Origin: JAVDCA01 sp963819385
GTDB taxonomy: Bacteria > Pseudomonadota > Alphaproteobacteria > Rhizobiales > Xanthobacteraceae
NCBI GenBank assembly: GCA_963819385.1
Contig: CAWFVV010000006.1
Coordinates: forward strand, 558,001-622,000
DNA length: 64,000 bases
Direction: 5' to 3'
Shown here: piece after piece, positions 8,534-17,093 of the stretch
How positions within the stretch are numbered: the first letter of the stretch is position 1
Layout: the number at the start of each line of letters is the position of its first letter
Notes under the pieces: model-generated
Databases searched by the model: none
What the model saw: only the letters and a program-made list of their open reading frames with translations
What the model was told of the DNA's origin: nothing
Translations under genes and position numbers: made by a program

Positions 8534-11231
8534 CTAAGCGCTCTGTGTGACGGCCTTCTTCCAGGCCAGCGCCGCGGCGGGGACCGGCTTGCCGAACAGG
8601 TAGCCCTGCACGTGGTTGCAGCCGGCGGCGCGCACGAGGGCGAACTGCTCCTCGGTCTCGACCCCCTCGGCGGTGGTGACGATGTCGAGGCTGCGGGCGA
8701 GCCCGGTGATCGCGCACACGATGGCGGCGCAGTCGCTGCGGCTCGCCAGCTCCTGCACGAAGGAGCGGTCGATCTTGATCTTGTCGAACGGGAACATCTG
8801 CAGGTAGCCGAGCGACGAGTAGCCGGTGCCGAAATCGTCGAGCACGATCGAGGCACCGAGCCGCTTGATCGCGTGCAGGGCCGCGAGGTTGCCTTCGCTC
8901 TTCTGCAGCAGCACCGACTCGGTGATCTCGAGTTCGAGGCGCTGCGCCGACAGGCCGGAACGCGCGAGCGCAGCCATGACGACATCGGCAAGGTCGCCCC
9001 GGCGAAACTGCGCGGGCGACAGGTTGACTGCGATCTTGATGTGGGCCGGCCACCGCGCCGCTTCGGCGCAGGCCTCGCGCAGGATCCATTCGCCGAGCTC
9101 GTCGATCAACCCGATCTCCTCGGCGAGCGGGATGAACTGGTCGGGCCCGATGAGGCCGCGCCGCGGATGCCGCCAGCGCACCAGCGCCTCGGCGACGCAC
9201 GGTTCGCGCGTCGCCGCGTCGATCACGGCCTGGTAATGCAGCTCGAATTCGCGGCGCGCCAGCGCGTTGCGCAGATCGATCTCGAGCGCGCGGCGCAGCT
9301 GGACGGCGGCGTCCATCTGGCTCTCATAGAAGCGGAAGCAGTTGCGGCCATCCGACTTCGCCCGATAGAGCGCGAGGTCCGCATGCTTGAGCAGCGCGCT
9401 CGAACTCGGTGCCATCCGCCGGCGCGACCGCGATGCCCACGCTGATGCCGATCACCACCGGATGGCCCTCGAGCTCGTAGGGCGTGCCGATCGCCTCGAT
9501 CAAGCGGTGGGCGAGCGCGGTCGCCTCGGCACGCGCGTCGCTCTTGATCACCTGCAGGACCGCGAATTCGTCGCCGCCCAGACGGCCGACCGTGTTGGGT
9601 TCGCTCACGACGTCGGCGAGCCGCGTCGCCACCGACTTGAGCAGAAGGTCGCCGACCGGATGGCCGAGCGAATTGTTCACCGCCTTGAATAGGTCGAGAT
9701 CAAAGATGAAAACGCAGCACTGGGTGCCGTCCGCCGCGAGGCGGGCGAGCGCCTCGTTCATCTTTTCCATGATGAGCACGCGGTTCGGCAAGTCGGTGAG
9801 CGCGTCGTGCCGCGCCATGTGAGCGATCCGCGCCTCGCTGCGCCAGCGTTCGGTCACGTCCTCATGGGTCGCGACCCAGCCGCCGCTCGCGATCGGCCGA
9901 TTGAGCACATGCACAAAGCGGCCGTCGCTCGCCTCGACCACCCAGGAGAACGGCTGGCCCTCGGCGACGCTCTCCATGATTCTCTTGCAGTATTGCTCGA
10001 CGTCACCAGTGAAGAAGCCGGTTTGCTTGCGATGGACCATGAGGTCACGCAGGGTGCAGCCGGGCCGCGCCACGTCTTGCGACAGGTTGTACATCTGCAG
10101 GTACTGCTGATTGCAGACGACGATCCGCGCCGAAGCGTCGAACAGGCAAAGACCCTGGGACATGTTGTTGAGCGCGGCATCGAAGCGCACATTGGCACGC
10201 TCGAGCTCACCCGACTTCTCGTTGAGCCGCGCTTCGCGCTCGGTGGCGACCTTCTCGGACGCCATCAGGGCACGGAACTGGCCGACGAACGCGCGCAGCA
10301 GGAACGCGAAGCCGAGCAGCGTCAGCGCGGCGCCGACGCCGATCAGCGTCGCGCGGCGCCGCCACAGGGCGAGCGCGTCGGCTTGCGATATGCCGACATT
10401 GACCACCAGCGGATAATTGGCGAGCGGCCGCGCCGCGACGATGCGCGGAATGCCGTCGAATACCCCGGAGGTGCGGAAATAGCCGCCGCCGCCCGCGACC
10501 GCGCGATACCAGCCCGAATCGGAGCGGATGAGATCGCTCGCAAGCTTCGTGACCTCGGGATGGCGCACCAGCACGATGCCGTCGCTGCGCAACAGGAGAA
10601 AGGATCGGTCGCTGAGCGCCGAGGCCGATTGGTAGACGTGGCGGAAAAAGCTGGTCTGAACGTTGACGAGTGCGACGCCGAGGAACGCGCCGTTCACGCT
10701 TTCGAGGCGACGGCTGAACGCGATCGCACGCGTGCCTGTGTAGCGGTTGGTGAGCGGCGTGCTCACGAACAGCGGGGCGGCGGCGCCAAACTCCCGGGCG
10801 TGGCGGAAGTAATCGCGATCACTCAAGTCGATGGGGCGCGGCGGGAAGCCGCGCGAGCTGACGACGACCTGCCCGTCGGCGTCGATGAGCGAGACGACGT
10901 CGGCCTCCGTCAGATGCGCGATCTGCTCGCGCAGGAGGTCGAGCGTCTGCGGCGTCCCGAACGCGGCGCGGAATTCCGCCGGCGTCGCCGCGTTCGAGGC
11001 CCCGACCCGACGCTGCAGTCCGATCAGGAGCCGGTCGATCGCCTGCACCGAATGCGTGGTCTGCTCGGCGAGCACGGTCGCGATATTGCCGGCGTCGCGC
11101 TCGGCGTCCTGCGTCGCGTCGCCGTGCAGACCGACGATGGTGAGCACGGTCGCGACCACCGCCGACGCGATCAGCGCGGCCGCGGTCACGATCAGGCCGC
11201 GGAAGGCGAGCTGTCGCTTATGGTCGGACAT
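8534..11231 (-). CDS. Membrane sensor with PAS, GGDEF and EAL domains, split by a one-base insertion
   Basis: Intact reading is 898 residues. Order: N-terminal membrane helix, a periplasmic Cache-like domain (SLIDADGQVVVSSRG, DLSDRDYFRHA), a second membrane helix, a PAS domain (SQGLCLFDASARIVVCN), a GGDEF domain with intact RLGGDEF, and an EAL domain with EALVRW, VNLSPAQF, ITESVLL, DDFGTGYSS and KIDRSF. The catalytic metal residues of both domains are present, so it may make or break c-di-GMP; the inhibitory RxxD site before GGDEF is not recognisable (SEPN there). The frame breaks at plus-strand 9402-9407, where GAACTC replaces an expected GACTC; removing one base joins DGTESS to ALLKHADLALYRAK. 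Start at 11231 is chosen just before the first membrane helix. Confidence 0.88.
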
Positions 11232-11458
11232 CGGCGGGGGCAAACCTCGTTCCCGTCCCGAAAAGGTACCCGGTCGAAGTTGAAAAACCTTGAAGCACAG
11301 GTATTTACGCAATGGAAAGCATGCGCGCGGAGGCTGCGGGCTTGCGCACCCGTCAAACTGAGCGAAGCCGGAATTATGTTCGCGGGCGGTCCCGCTTTTC
11401 CCGGCGTTTGCCGCTTATGCCGCAGCGCACAAACGACGCGGCCACGCCCCCAAACCCG

Positions 11459-12664
11459 CTATTCCTCGGGCGCCTCGACAATCGGGTCGTAACGGGCCGC
11501 GTCGAGGCCCAAGAGGTTCCACGACTGCTGCATGTGCGGCGGCAGGGGTGCCGTAACGTCAATCGTGCCGCCACGCGGGTGCGGCACCGCGATGCGGCGG
11601 GCCAGCAGGTGCATTCGGTTTTGCACGCCGCCCGGCATTTCCCAGTTCTGCTTGTCGAAGTATTTAGGATCACCGACGATCGGGTGGCCGATATGGGCCA
11701 TATGGGCGCGCAGCTGATGGGTGCGCCCGGTCACCGGCTTGAGCGACAGCCAGGCGAGCTTGGAACCCGCGGTCTCGACCACCGCGTAGTAGGTCACCGC
11801 ATGGCTAGCGCCCTTCTCGCCGTGCTGGGCGATACGCATGAAGCTCTCCTCGTCGCGCTCGGCCTTGGCCAGGAAGGTCGAGATACGGCCCTGGTGCGGC
11901 CGCGGCACGCCGGCGACCAGCGCCCAGTAGATCTTGCGGGCGGAGCGGCTGCGGAAGGTTTTTGCCAGCGCGGCCGCCGCAAAGCGCGTCTTGGCGACGA
12001 GCAGGCAACCGGCCGTATCCTTGTCGAGTCGATGCACCAGACGCGGCCGCTGACCCTCGCGGTCGCGCAGCACCTCGAGCATGCCATCGAGATGGCGTGT
12101 CATGCCCGAGCCGCCCTGCACCGCCAGCCCCATGGGCTTGTTGAGCACCATGACGTCGGCATCCTCGTGGAGCATGATCGAGCGCAGGAATGCGCGCGTC
12201 TTCGCGTCGGCATCGGATGAGGCGTCGCGCGGTTTGGGCGCTTCGAGCTTGAGCGGTGGAATGCGCACCGATTGACCCGCCTCCAGCCGATCCTTGCCAT
12301 CGACGCGGCGGCCGTTCACCCGCAGCTCGCCTTTGCGGATGACGCGCTGGATGTGAGAGAAGCTCAGTCCCGGGAACCGCGCTTCGAGAAAGCGGTCGAT
12401 CCGCATGCCGGATTCGTCCGGTGCGACCGACACCATCTGAACGGCAGTCGCCTGAGCCAGATTCGACGCATCCGCTCCGTCATCCCGAGCGTCGACCCCG
12501 GGCTTGACCCGGGGCATATGGCGCGGCCGCGCCTCGACCGGCGACGGCCTCGACGGCCGCTCGGTCGCACCGCCTCGATCGCGCCGATCAGGGCGCGGTC
12601 GACGACGCGGCCCCGGACTTTGCCGCCCGCCGCCCGGCTGTCGTGGCCCGCCTCGATGCTTCAC
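11459..12664 (-). CDS. rluC: RluA-family 23S rRNA pseudouridine synthase (RluC-like)
   Basis: 401 residues from a GTG start. After a basic low-complexity N-terminus (about residues 1-78) comes an S4 RNA-binding domain (MRIDRFLEARFPGLSFSHIQ, then RKGELRVNGRRV) and the catalytic domain with LNKPMGLAVQGG, HRLDKDTAG (Asp214 catalytic) and VTGRTHQLRAH. RluC modifies three uridines of 23S rRNA; the closest alternative is RluD or another RluA paralogue. Residues near 49-63 are encoded by a GC-rich palindrome that looks like a dispersed repeat, so the true start could lie downstream, for instance near residue 75. It is the last gene in a run with rarA, a small membrane protein and the Do protease. 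Confidence 0.85.
   Translation of the reverse strand: MKHRGGPRQPGGGRQSPGPRRRPRPDRRDRGGATERPSRPSPVEARPRHMPRVKPGVDARDDGADASNLAQATAVQMVSVAPDESGMRIDRFLEARFPGLSFSHIQRVIRKGELRVNGRRVDGKDRLEAGQSVRIPPLKLEAPKPRDASSDADAKTRAFLRSIMLHEDADVMVLNKPMGLAVQGGSGMTRHLDGMLEVLRDREGQRPRLVHRLDKDTAGCLLVAKTRFAAAALAKTFRSRSARKIYWALVAGVPRPHQGRISTFLAKAERDEESFMRIAQHGEKGASHAVTYYAVVETAGSKLAWLSLKPVTGRTHQLRAHMAHIGHPIVGDPKYFDKQNWEMPGGVQNRMHLLARRIAVPHPRGGTIDVTAPLPPHMQQSWNLLGLDAARYDPIVEAPEE
12496..12514. repeat. GC-rich palindrome inside the rluC coding sequence
   Basis: CCCCGGG at 12496-12502 pairs with CCCGGGG at 12508-12514 around a CTTGA loop, within a 'GTCATCCCGAGC' context like dispersed alphaproteobacterial repeats. It is translated in frame as MPRVKPGVDARDDG in the RluC N-terminus. 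Confidence 0.55.
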
Positions 12665-12761
12665 GCTCGATCCTGCGAAATGGTCATGCCTCGCGCATCA
12701 GTCGCACAAGGTCACAGCGCCGACAAGCTTGCCAACCGAACCATCCTGACAGGGCATTGAC

Positions 12762-14099
12762 CTAATCCCCGCCCCGCTCCTTGCGCAGCTTCGCCCAATA
12801 TTCGAGCCGCTTGCGAATCTCCCGCTCGAAGCCACGCTCGGGCGGTCGGTAGAATGTCTGGCGACCGAGGGCCTCGGGAAAATAATTCTGGCCCGAGAAG
12901 GCATCGGGCGTGTCGTGATCGTAGTCGTAGCCCGAGCCATAGCCTTCGGACTGCATCAGCTTGGTCGGCGCATTGAGGATGTGCTTGGGCGGCAGCAGCG
13001 ATCCCGCTTCCTTGGCGAGGCGCATGGCGGCGCCGTACGCCACATAGGCGGCGTTCGACTTGGGCGCGGTCGCGACATAAATCACGGCCTGCCCGATCGC
13101 GAGCTCGCCCTCGGGGCTGCCGAGAAAGTCGTACGCCTCCTTCGCCGCATTGGCGATCACCAGCGCCTGCGGATCGGCCAGCCCGATGTCCTCGACCGCC
13201 ATGCGCACGATGCGGCGTGCCAGATAGAGCGGGTCCTCGCCCGCGTCGATCATGCGGCAGAAATAATAGAGCGCCGCATCGGGATCGCTGCCGCGCACCG
13301 ATTTGTGCAGCGCCGATATGAGGTTGTAATGGCCGTCCTGCGACTTGTCGTAGATCGGCGCGCGTCGCTGCACGATCTCGGTGAGCTTGCCGCTGTCGAA
13401 GACTTCGCCCGCACGTGCGGCGCGCCAGATCTCTTCGGCAAGCGTGAGCGACGCGCGGCCGTCGCCGTCGGCCATGCGCACGAGCGCGGCACGCGCCTGC
13501 GCGTCGAGCGGCAGCGCCTTGCCTTCGATCGCCTCGGCGCGAGCCAACAGCTTTTCGATCGCCGCCTCGTCGAGCGACCGGAACACCAGCACGCGGGCGC
13601 GCGATAGCAACGCGGCATTGAGCTCGAAGGAGGGATTTTCGGTGGTGGCGCCGACCAGCACGACGGTGCCGTCCTCCATCACGGGCAGGAAGGAATCCTG
13701 CTGGGCGCGGTTGAAGCGATGCACCTCGTCGACGAACAGCAGCGTGCCTTTGCCGGTCTCGCGCCGCGCGCGGGCCGCGTCGAACGCCTTCTTCAGGTCC
13801 GCGACGCCGGAAAATACCGCGGAAATCTGCTCGAAATGCAGATCGGTCGCGTCGGCGAGAAGCCGCGCCACGGTGGTCTTGCCAGTGCCGGGCGGCCCCC
13901 AGAAGACGAGCGAGCCGAGTGACCGCGTCTCCAGCATGCGGGTGAGCGCGCCGTCAGGTCCGAGCAAATGGTCCTGGCCGACCACGTCGGCGAGCCGCTC
14001 GGGCCGCAGCTTGTCGGCAAGCGGCCGCGGCGCGTCGCGGTCGAGGCCGGCGGCGGCGAACAGGTTTGGGCCAGGGCTGCGGGCGGGCTGCTTCGCCAT
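12762..14099 (-). CDS. rarA: Replication-associated recombination protein RarA (MgsA)
   Basis: 445 residues, the normal length for this AAA+ ATPase. The clamp-loader-like core shows ADVVGQDHLLG, Walker A GPPGTGKTT at about residues 68-76, Walker B LLFVDEVHRF, and the sensor-1 GATTENPSFE. The C-terminal half carries the MgsA oligomerisation region (YDKSQDGHYNLISALHKS and PEGELAIGQAVIYVATAPKSN). RarA acts at stalled replication forks. It lies 38 bases after a small membrane-protein gene and 97 bases before rluC, all on the same strand. Confidence 0.95.
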   Translation of the reverse strand: MAKQPARSPGPNLFAAAGLDRDAPRPLADKLRPERLADVVGQDHLLGPDGALTRMLETRSLGSLVFWGPPGTGKTTVARLLADATDLHFEQISAVFSGVADLKKAFDAARARRETGKGTLLFVDEVHRFNRAQQDSFLPVMEDGTVVLVGATTENPSFELNAALLSRARVLVFRSLDEAAIEKLLARAEAIEGKALPLDAQARAALVRMADGDGRASLTLAEEIWRAARAGEVFDSGKLTEIVQRRAPIYDKSQDGHYNLISALHKSVRGSDPDAALYYFCRMIDAGEDPLYLARRIVRMAVEDIGLADPQALVIANAAKEAYDFLGSPEGELAIGQAVIYVATAPKSNAAYVAYGAAMRLAKEAGSLLPPKHILNAPTKLMQSEGYGSGYDYDHDTPDAFSGQNYFPEALGRQTFYRPPERGFEREIRKRLEYWAKLRKERGGD

Positions 14100-14138
14100 G
14101 CGTCCAAGGTGGGGGCAAACGTGCCCGGCTGCAAGCGA

Positions 14139-14486
14139 CTACCGCGGCGCCAAGCCGGAAAGGGCCATGTAGGTCAGGAAGACACCGAACACGACCACAC
14201 CCGAGTTGAGGGCGATGCCGAGGACGCCGAGGCCGGCGCGGTCGCCGGTGCGAAACAGCGCGATGATGCCGAGCACGAAGCCCGCGAGGTGACCGAGCGG
14301 CGCCACGCCGAACATCGCCGCAACTACAACCCACGCGGCGACATTGTGCAGCGTCGACGGCGGCTTTTCCGGGATCTGGTAGAAGGCGATCAGGAGGATC
14401 GTTACGCCGACGAACAGCCAGAGCGCGATGCAGACCGACAACCGGCCGAGCGACAGGCGACGCGCGACCAGTGGGAGGGCGGTCAT
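14139..14486 (-). CDS. Small membrane protein, 115 residues
   Basis: Three hydrophobic segments are visible: about residues 17-38 (VCIALWLFVGVTILLIAFY), 49-78 (AWVVVAAMFGVAPLGHLAGF and on) and 85-108. There is a short basic tail. No motif assigns a function; the layout resembles small DUF4190-like or uncharacterised integral membrane proteins. It sits 14 bases downstream of the Do protease gene and 39 bases upstream of rarA, so it is probably co-transcribed. Confidence 0.6.
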   Translation of the reverse strand: MTALPLVARRLSLGRLSVCIALWLFVGVTILLIAFYQIPEKPPSTLHNVAAWVVVAAMFGVAPLGHLAGFVLGIIALFRTGDRAGLGVLGIALNSGVVVFGVFLTYMALSGLAPR

Positions 14487-14500
14487 CGATCAGCCGATAC

Positions 14501-15895
14501 CTATCCGCCGAAGATCAGGGATATCTGCTGGCCACGGCGCATGATCGTGACGCGCCACAGCCGGCTCGGGTTCGCAACCACGCGCTTGAGCTCGGCGGTC
14601 GAATTGATCCGCTCGTTGTTCACGGCAACGACAACGTCGCCCTTCTGAAAGCCGAGATTCTGCGCAACGGAGCCATCCTGGACCTCGACCACCGCGACGC
14701 CCTCGGTCGAGCTGTCGAGCCGCAGCTCTTCGTTGAGCGCAGGCGACAGGTTGGCGACCTTCGCGCCCAGCAGCGGCGAGCGCGCCTCGATCTGAACCTC
14801 GTCGAGCGGCGTTTCGGGCGCGGTCTCGAGCGCGACCGCCAGCCGCGTCTCACGGCCGCCGCGCATGACGACGAGCTGGGCCTGGCCGCCAACCGCCTTG
14901 GTGGCGAAGCGGTAGTCGAACGCGTTCGGATCATCGACCGCTTGGCCATCGATGCTCACGATCAAGTCGCCGGTCTTGAGGCCGGCGCGCGCCGCCGGGC
15001 CCTTGGGAAAGACGCTCGCGACCAGCGCCCCGGTCGGCCGCTTGAGGCCGAGGCCTTCGGCAATGTCCGCCGTCACGATCTGCAGCTTGGCGCCGAGCCA
15101 CGGCCGGCGCACCACCGTCGAGCCGCCCTGCGCCGACGCGATCACGCCGCGCACCATATTGACCGGAATCGCAAAGCCGATGCCCTGCGAGCCGCCTGAG
15201 CGCGAAAAGATCGCCGTGTTGATGCCGACGAGGCGGCCATTGAGATCGACCAGCGCGCCGCCCGAGTTGCCCGGATTGATCGCGGCGTCGGTCTGGATGA
15301 AGAACTGATAGTCGGTGATGCCGACCTGCGTGCGCGCGACCGCCGAGACGATGCCGTGGGTCACGGTCTGGCCGACGCCGAACGGATTGCCGATCGCGAG
15401 CACCACGTCGCCGACCTGCAGCGCGTCGGAGTCACCAAGATCGATCGCCGTAAACTTGTCGCTGGGATTGCCGATGCGCAGCACCGCAAGATCGGAGCGC
15501 GTGTCCTTGAGGACGACATGCGCCTCGAACTCGCGCTTGTCGGCGAGCGAGACCTTGATCTGATCGGCTCCCTCGATGACGTGATTGTTGGTGACGATGA
15601 GACCGGCGGGATCGACGAGGACACCCGAGCCGAGCGAGCGCTGGATCTGCTCGCCCGTGCCTCCGCCGCCGAAGAAGCGGCGGAAGATCGGATCGTTCAT
15701 GAACGGATTGCGGTTCTCGACGATCTTGGCGGCGTAGACGTTGACGACCGCGGGCGCGACCCTTTTGACGACCGGCGCGAACGACAACGTAAGCTGCGCG
15801 GGCGAGGACGGCACCACACGCCCGTCCTGCGCGCCGGCCGATCCAAGGCCAAGAGCGAGCCAGAGAACCAACGGGGCGAGCCGACGCAAAGCCAT
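14501..15895 (-). CDS. Do-type periplasmic serine protease (DegP/DegQ family)
   Basis: 464 residues with a signal peptide (about 1-22, ending SAGAQ). The trypsin-like domain has the full triad: His105 in VTNNHVIEG, Asp135 in DTRSDLAVLR and Ser211 in NPGNSGGALVD. Two PDZ domains follow (RPWLGAKLQIVTADIAEGLG; SPLLGAKVANLSPALNEELR, then QNLGFQKGDVVVAVN). Such proteins degrade or chaperone misfolded envelope proteins. Which of DegP, DegQ or DegS-like paralogues it corresponds to cannot be settled from one copy. It heads a probable operon with the small membrane protein, rarA and rluC. Confidence 0.93.
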   Translation of the reverse strand: MALRRLAPLVLWLALGLGSAGAQDGRVVPSSPAQLTLSFAPVVKRVAPAVVNVYAAKIVENRNPFMNDPIFRRFFGGGGTGEQIQRSLGSGVLVDPAGLIVTNNHVIEGADQIKVSLADKREFEAHVVLKDTRSDLAVLRIGNPSDKFTAIDLGDSDALQVGDVVLAIGNPFGVGQTVTHGIVSAVARTQVGITDYQFFIQTDAAINPGNSGGALVDLNGRLVGINTAIFSRSGGSQGIGFAIPVNMVRGVIASAQGGSTVVRRPWLGAKLQIVTADIAEGLGLKRPTGALVASVFPKGPAARAGLKTGDLIVSIDGQAVDDPNAFDYRFATKAVGGQAQLVVMRGGRETRLAVALETAPETPLDEVQIEARSPLLGAKVANLSPALNEELRLDSSTEGVAVVEVQDGSVAQNLGFQKGDVVVAVNNERINSTAELKRVVANPSRLWRVTIMRRGQQISLIFGG

Positions 15896-15999
15896 GGGAA
15901 GTCTCCGAAAAAAGCCCTGGCGAGATATAGATGGTAAAGCGCGGCAATAGAAGGGCGCGCTTTACCGTCCCCCTGGCATGGACCTGCAGGAGGAGGGTC

Positions 16000-16122
16000 G
16001 GCGAGCCGCGAACGCAGCGAGGCGCTCGCCGGGGTGGGGTGACGGAGCACGCCCCAAACGCGAAACGCCCGAGGCCCAAAAGTCACCCCACCGCGCTTAT
16101 CGGCGCCTCGCGCCGATAAGCG
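16000..16122. repeat. Compound palindromic element in the gap after the cytochrome c gene
   Basis: Three nested inverted repeats lie close together: GGCGAGC 16000-16006 with GCTCGCC 16024-16030; GGTGGGGTGAC 16033-16043 with GTCACCCCACC 16082-16092; and CGCTTATCGGCG 16094-16105 with CGCCGATAAGCG 16111-16122. No T-run follows on either side. The arrangement looks like a dispersed intergenic repeat cluster, although the last hairpin could also act on the transcript that ends at the cytochrome gene. Confidence 0.6.
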
Positions 16123-16150
16123 GGTCTCCCGCTTCAGGGGGTAAGGAGGA

Positions 16151-16999
16151 CTAGTCGATCGCCGGCACGGTGCGCAGATAGGCGACGATCGCGTCGAGAT
16201 CGTCCGGCGTCATCTTGGCGTAGAACTGGAAGCCCATCGGCGGCCGCAGCTTGGTGCCGTCCTTGCGGATTCCCTGGGTCATCGCGCGCTTGATGTCATC
16301 GTCGGTCCAATCGCCGAGCCCCTTGGTCTTGCTCGACGTGATGTTGCGCGACACCGTCACGCCCCACGGCCCCTTCAGCTCGAAGCCGCCGGCGCCCATG
16401 CGGGTGAAATCGCGACCTTTGGGGCCGAGCGGCGAATGACACTCCATGCAATGCGCAATCGTCGCCAGATAGAAGCCGCGCTTGACCTTGTCCTTGAGGT
16501 CGTCCTCGGTCATCGGCTGCTGCGCGTTCGGCACGAAGGTCTGCGGAAGCGCGACCTTGTAGATCGGCGCCGGCACCTTGTTCGTCACCGGCGACACCGA
16601 ATGCAGATAGGTCGCGATGGCGTCGAGGTCGCGCGCCGTAAGGACTTTGTAGAATCCGGTCGGCATCACGTTGGCGAGCGGGATGCCGTTCGGCCGCACA
16701 CCGGTGGTCAGCGTCTTCTTGAGGTCGTCGACGCTCCAGGCGCCGATGCCGGTGTCGCGGTCGGACGTGATGTTCGCGGCGGTCACGTCGAACGGCGGCT
16801 CGTTGAAGCGCAGGCCGCCCGACAGCTGCTTGTCCATTATCAGGCCGTTCGGCCCGCGCGGCGTGTGGCAGTTGTGGCAGGTCATCAACGTATCGATCAG
16901 GTATTTGCCGCGCGCCATCAGCGGGCCGCTCTGCGCCTGCGCGGCGCCCGCGCCGACGAGAAGCGCAGCAAGCCCGATCGCAATTTTCCGGATCATCAT
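16151..16999 (-). CDS. Di-haem cytochrome c
   Basis: 282 residues with a signal peptide (about 1-22, ending AAQAQ). Two CxxCH haem sites are present: CHNCH at residues 41-45 and CMECH near residue 187, each beginning one of two similar cytochrome c domains (compare DRDTGIGAWSVDDLKKTLTT with TKGLGDWTDDDIKRAMTQ). This duplicated layout is typical of periplasmic electron carriers that accept electrons from dehydrogenases. No dehydrogenase partner is next to it. It is followed downstream by the Do protease run on the same strand but is separated from it by a 255-base gap with palindromes. Confidence 0.9.
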   Translation of the reverse strand: MMIRKIAIGLAALLVGAGAAQAQSGPLMARGKYLIDTLMTCHNCHTPRGPNGLIMDKQLSGGLRFNEPPFDVTAANITSDRDTGIGAWSVDDLKKTLTTGVRPNGIPLANVMPTGFYKVLTARDLDAIATYLHSVSPVTNKVPAPIYKVALPQTFVPNAQQPMTEDDLKDKVKRGFYLATIAHCMECHSPLGPKGRDFTRMGAGGFELKGPWGVTVSRNITSSKTKGLGDWTDDDIKRAMTQGIRKDGTKLRPPMGFQFYAKMTPDDLDAIVAYLRTVPAID

Positions 17000-17093
17000 C
17001 GTCCCCCTGTCTACCCAGTTGCATGCCCGATTCTCGGGTCCGGTTGGCTGGGGAGACTACAGATTGCCCGCCGGATGGCAACGGGGCGCACTG

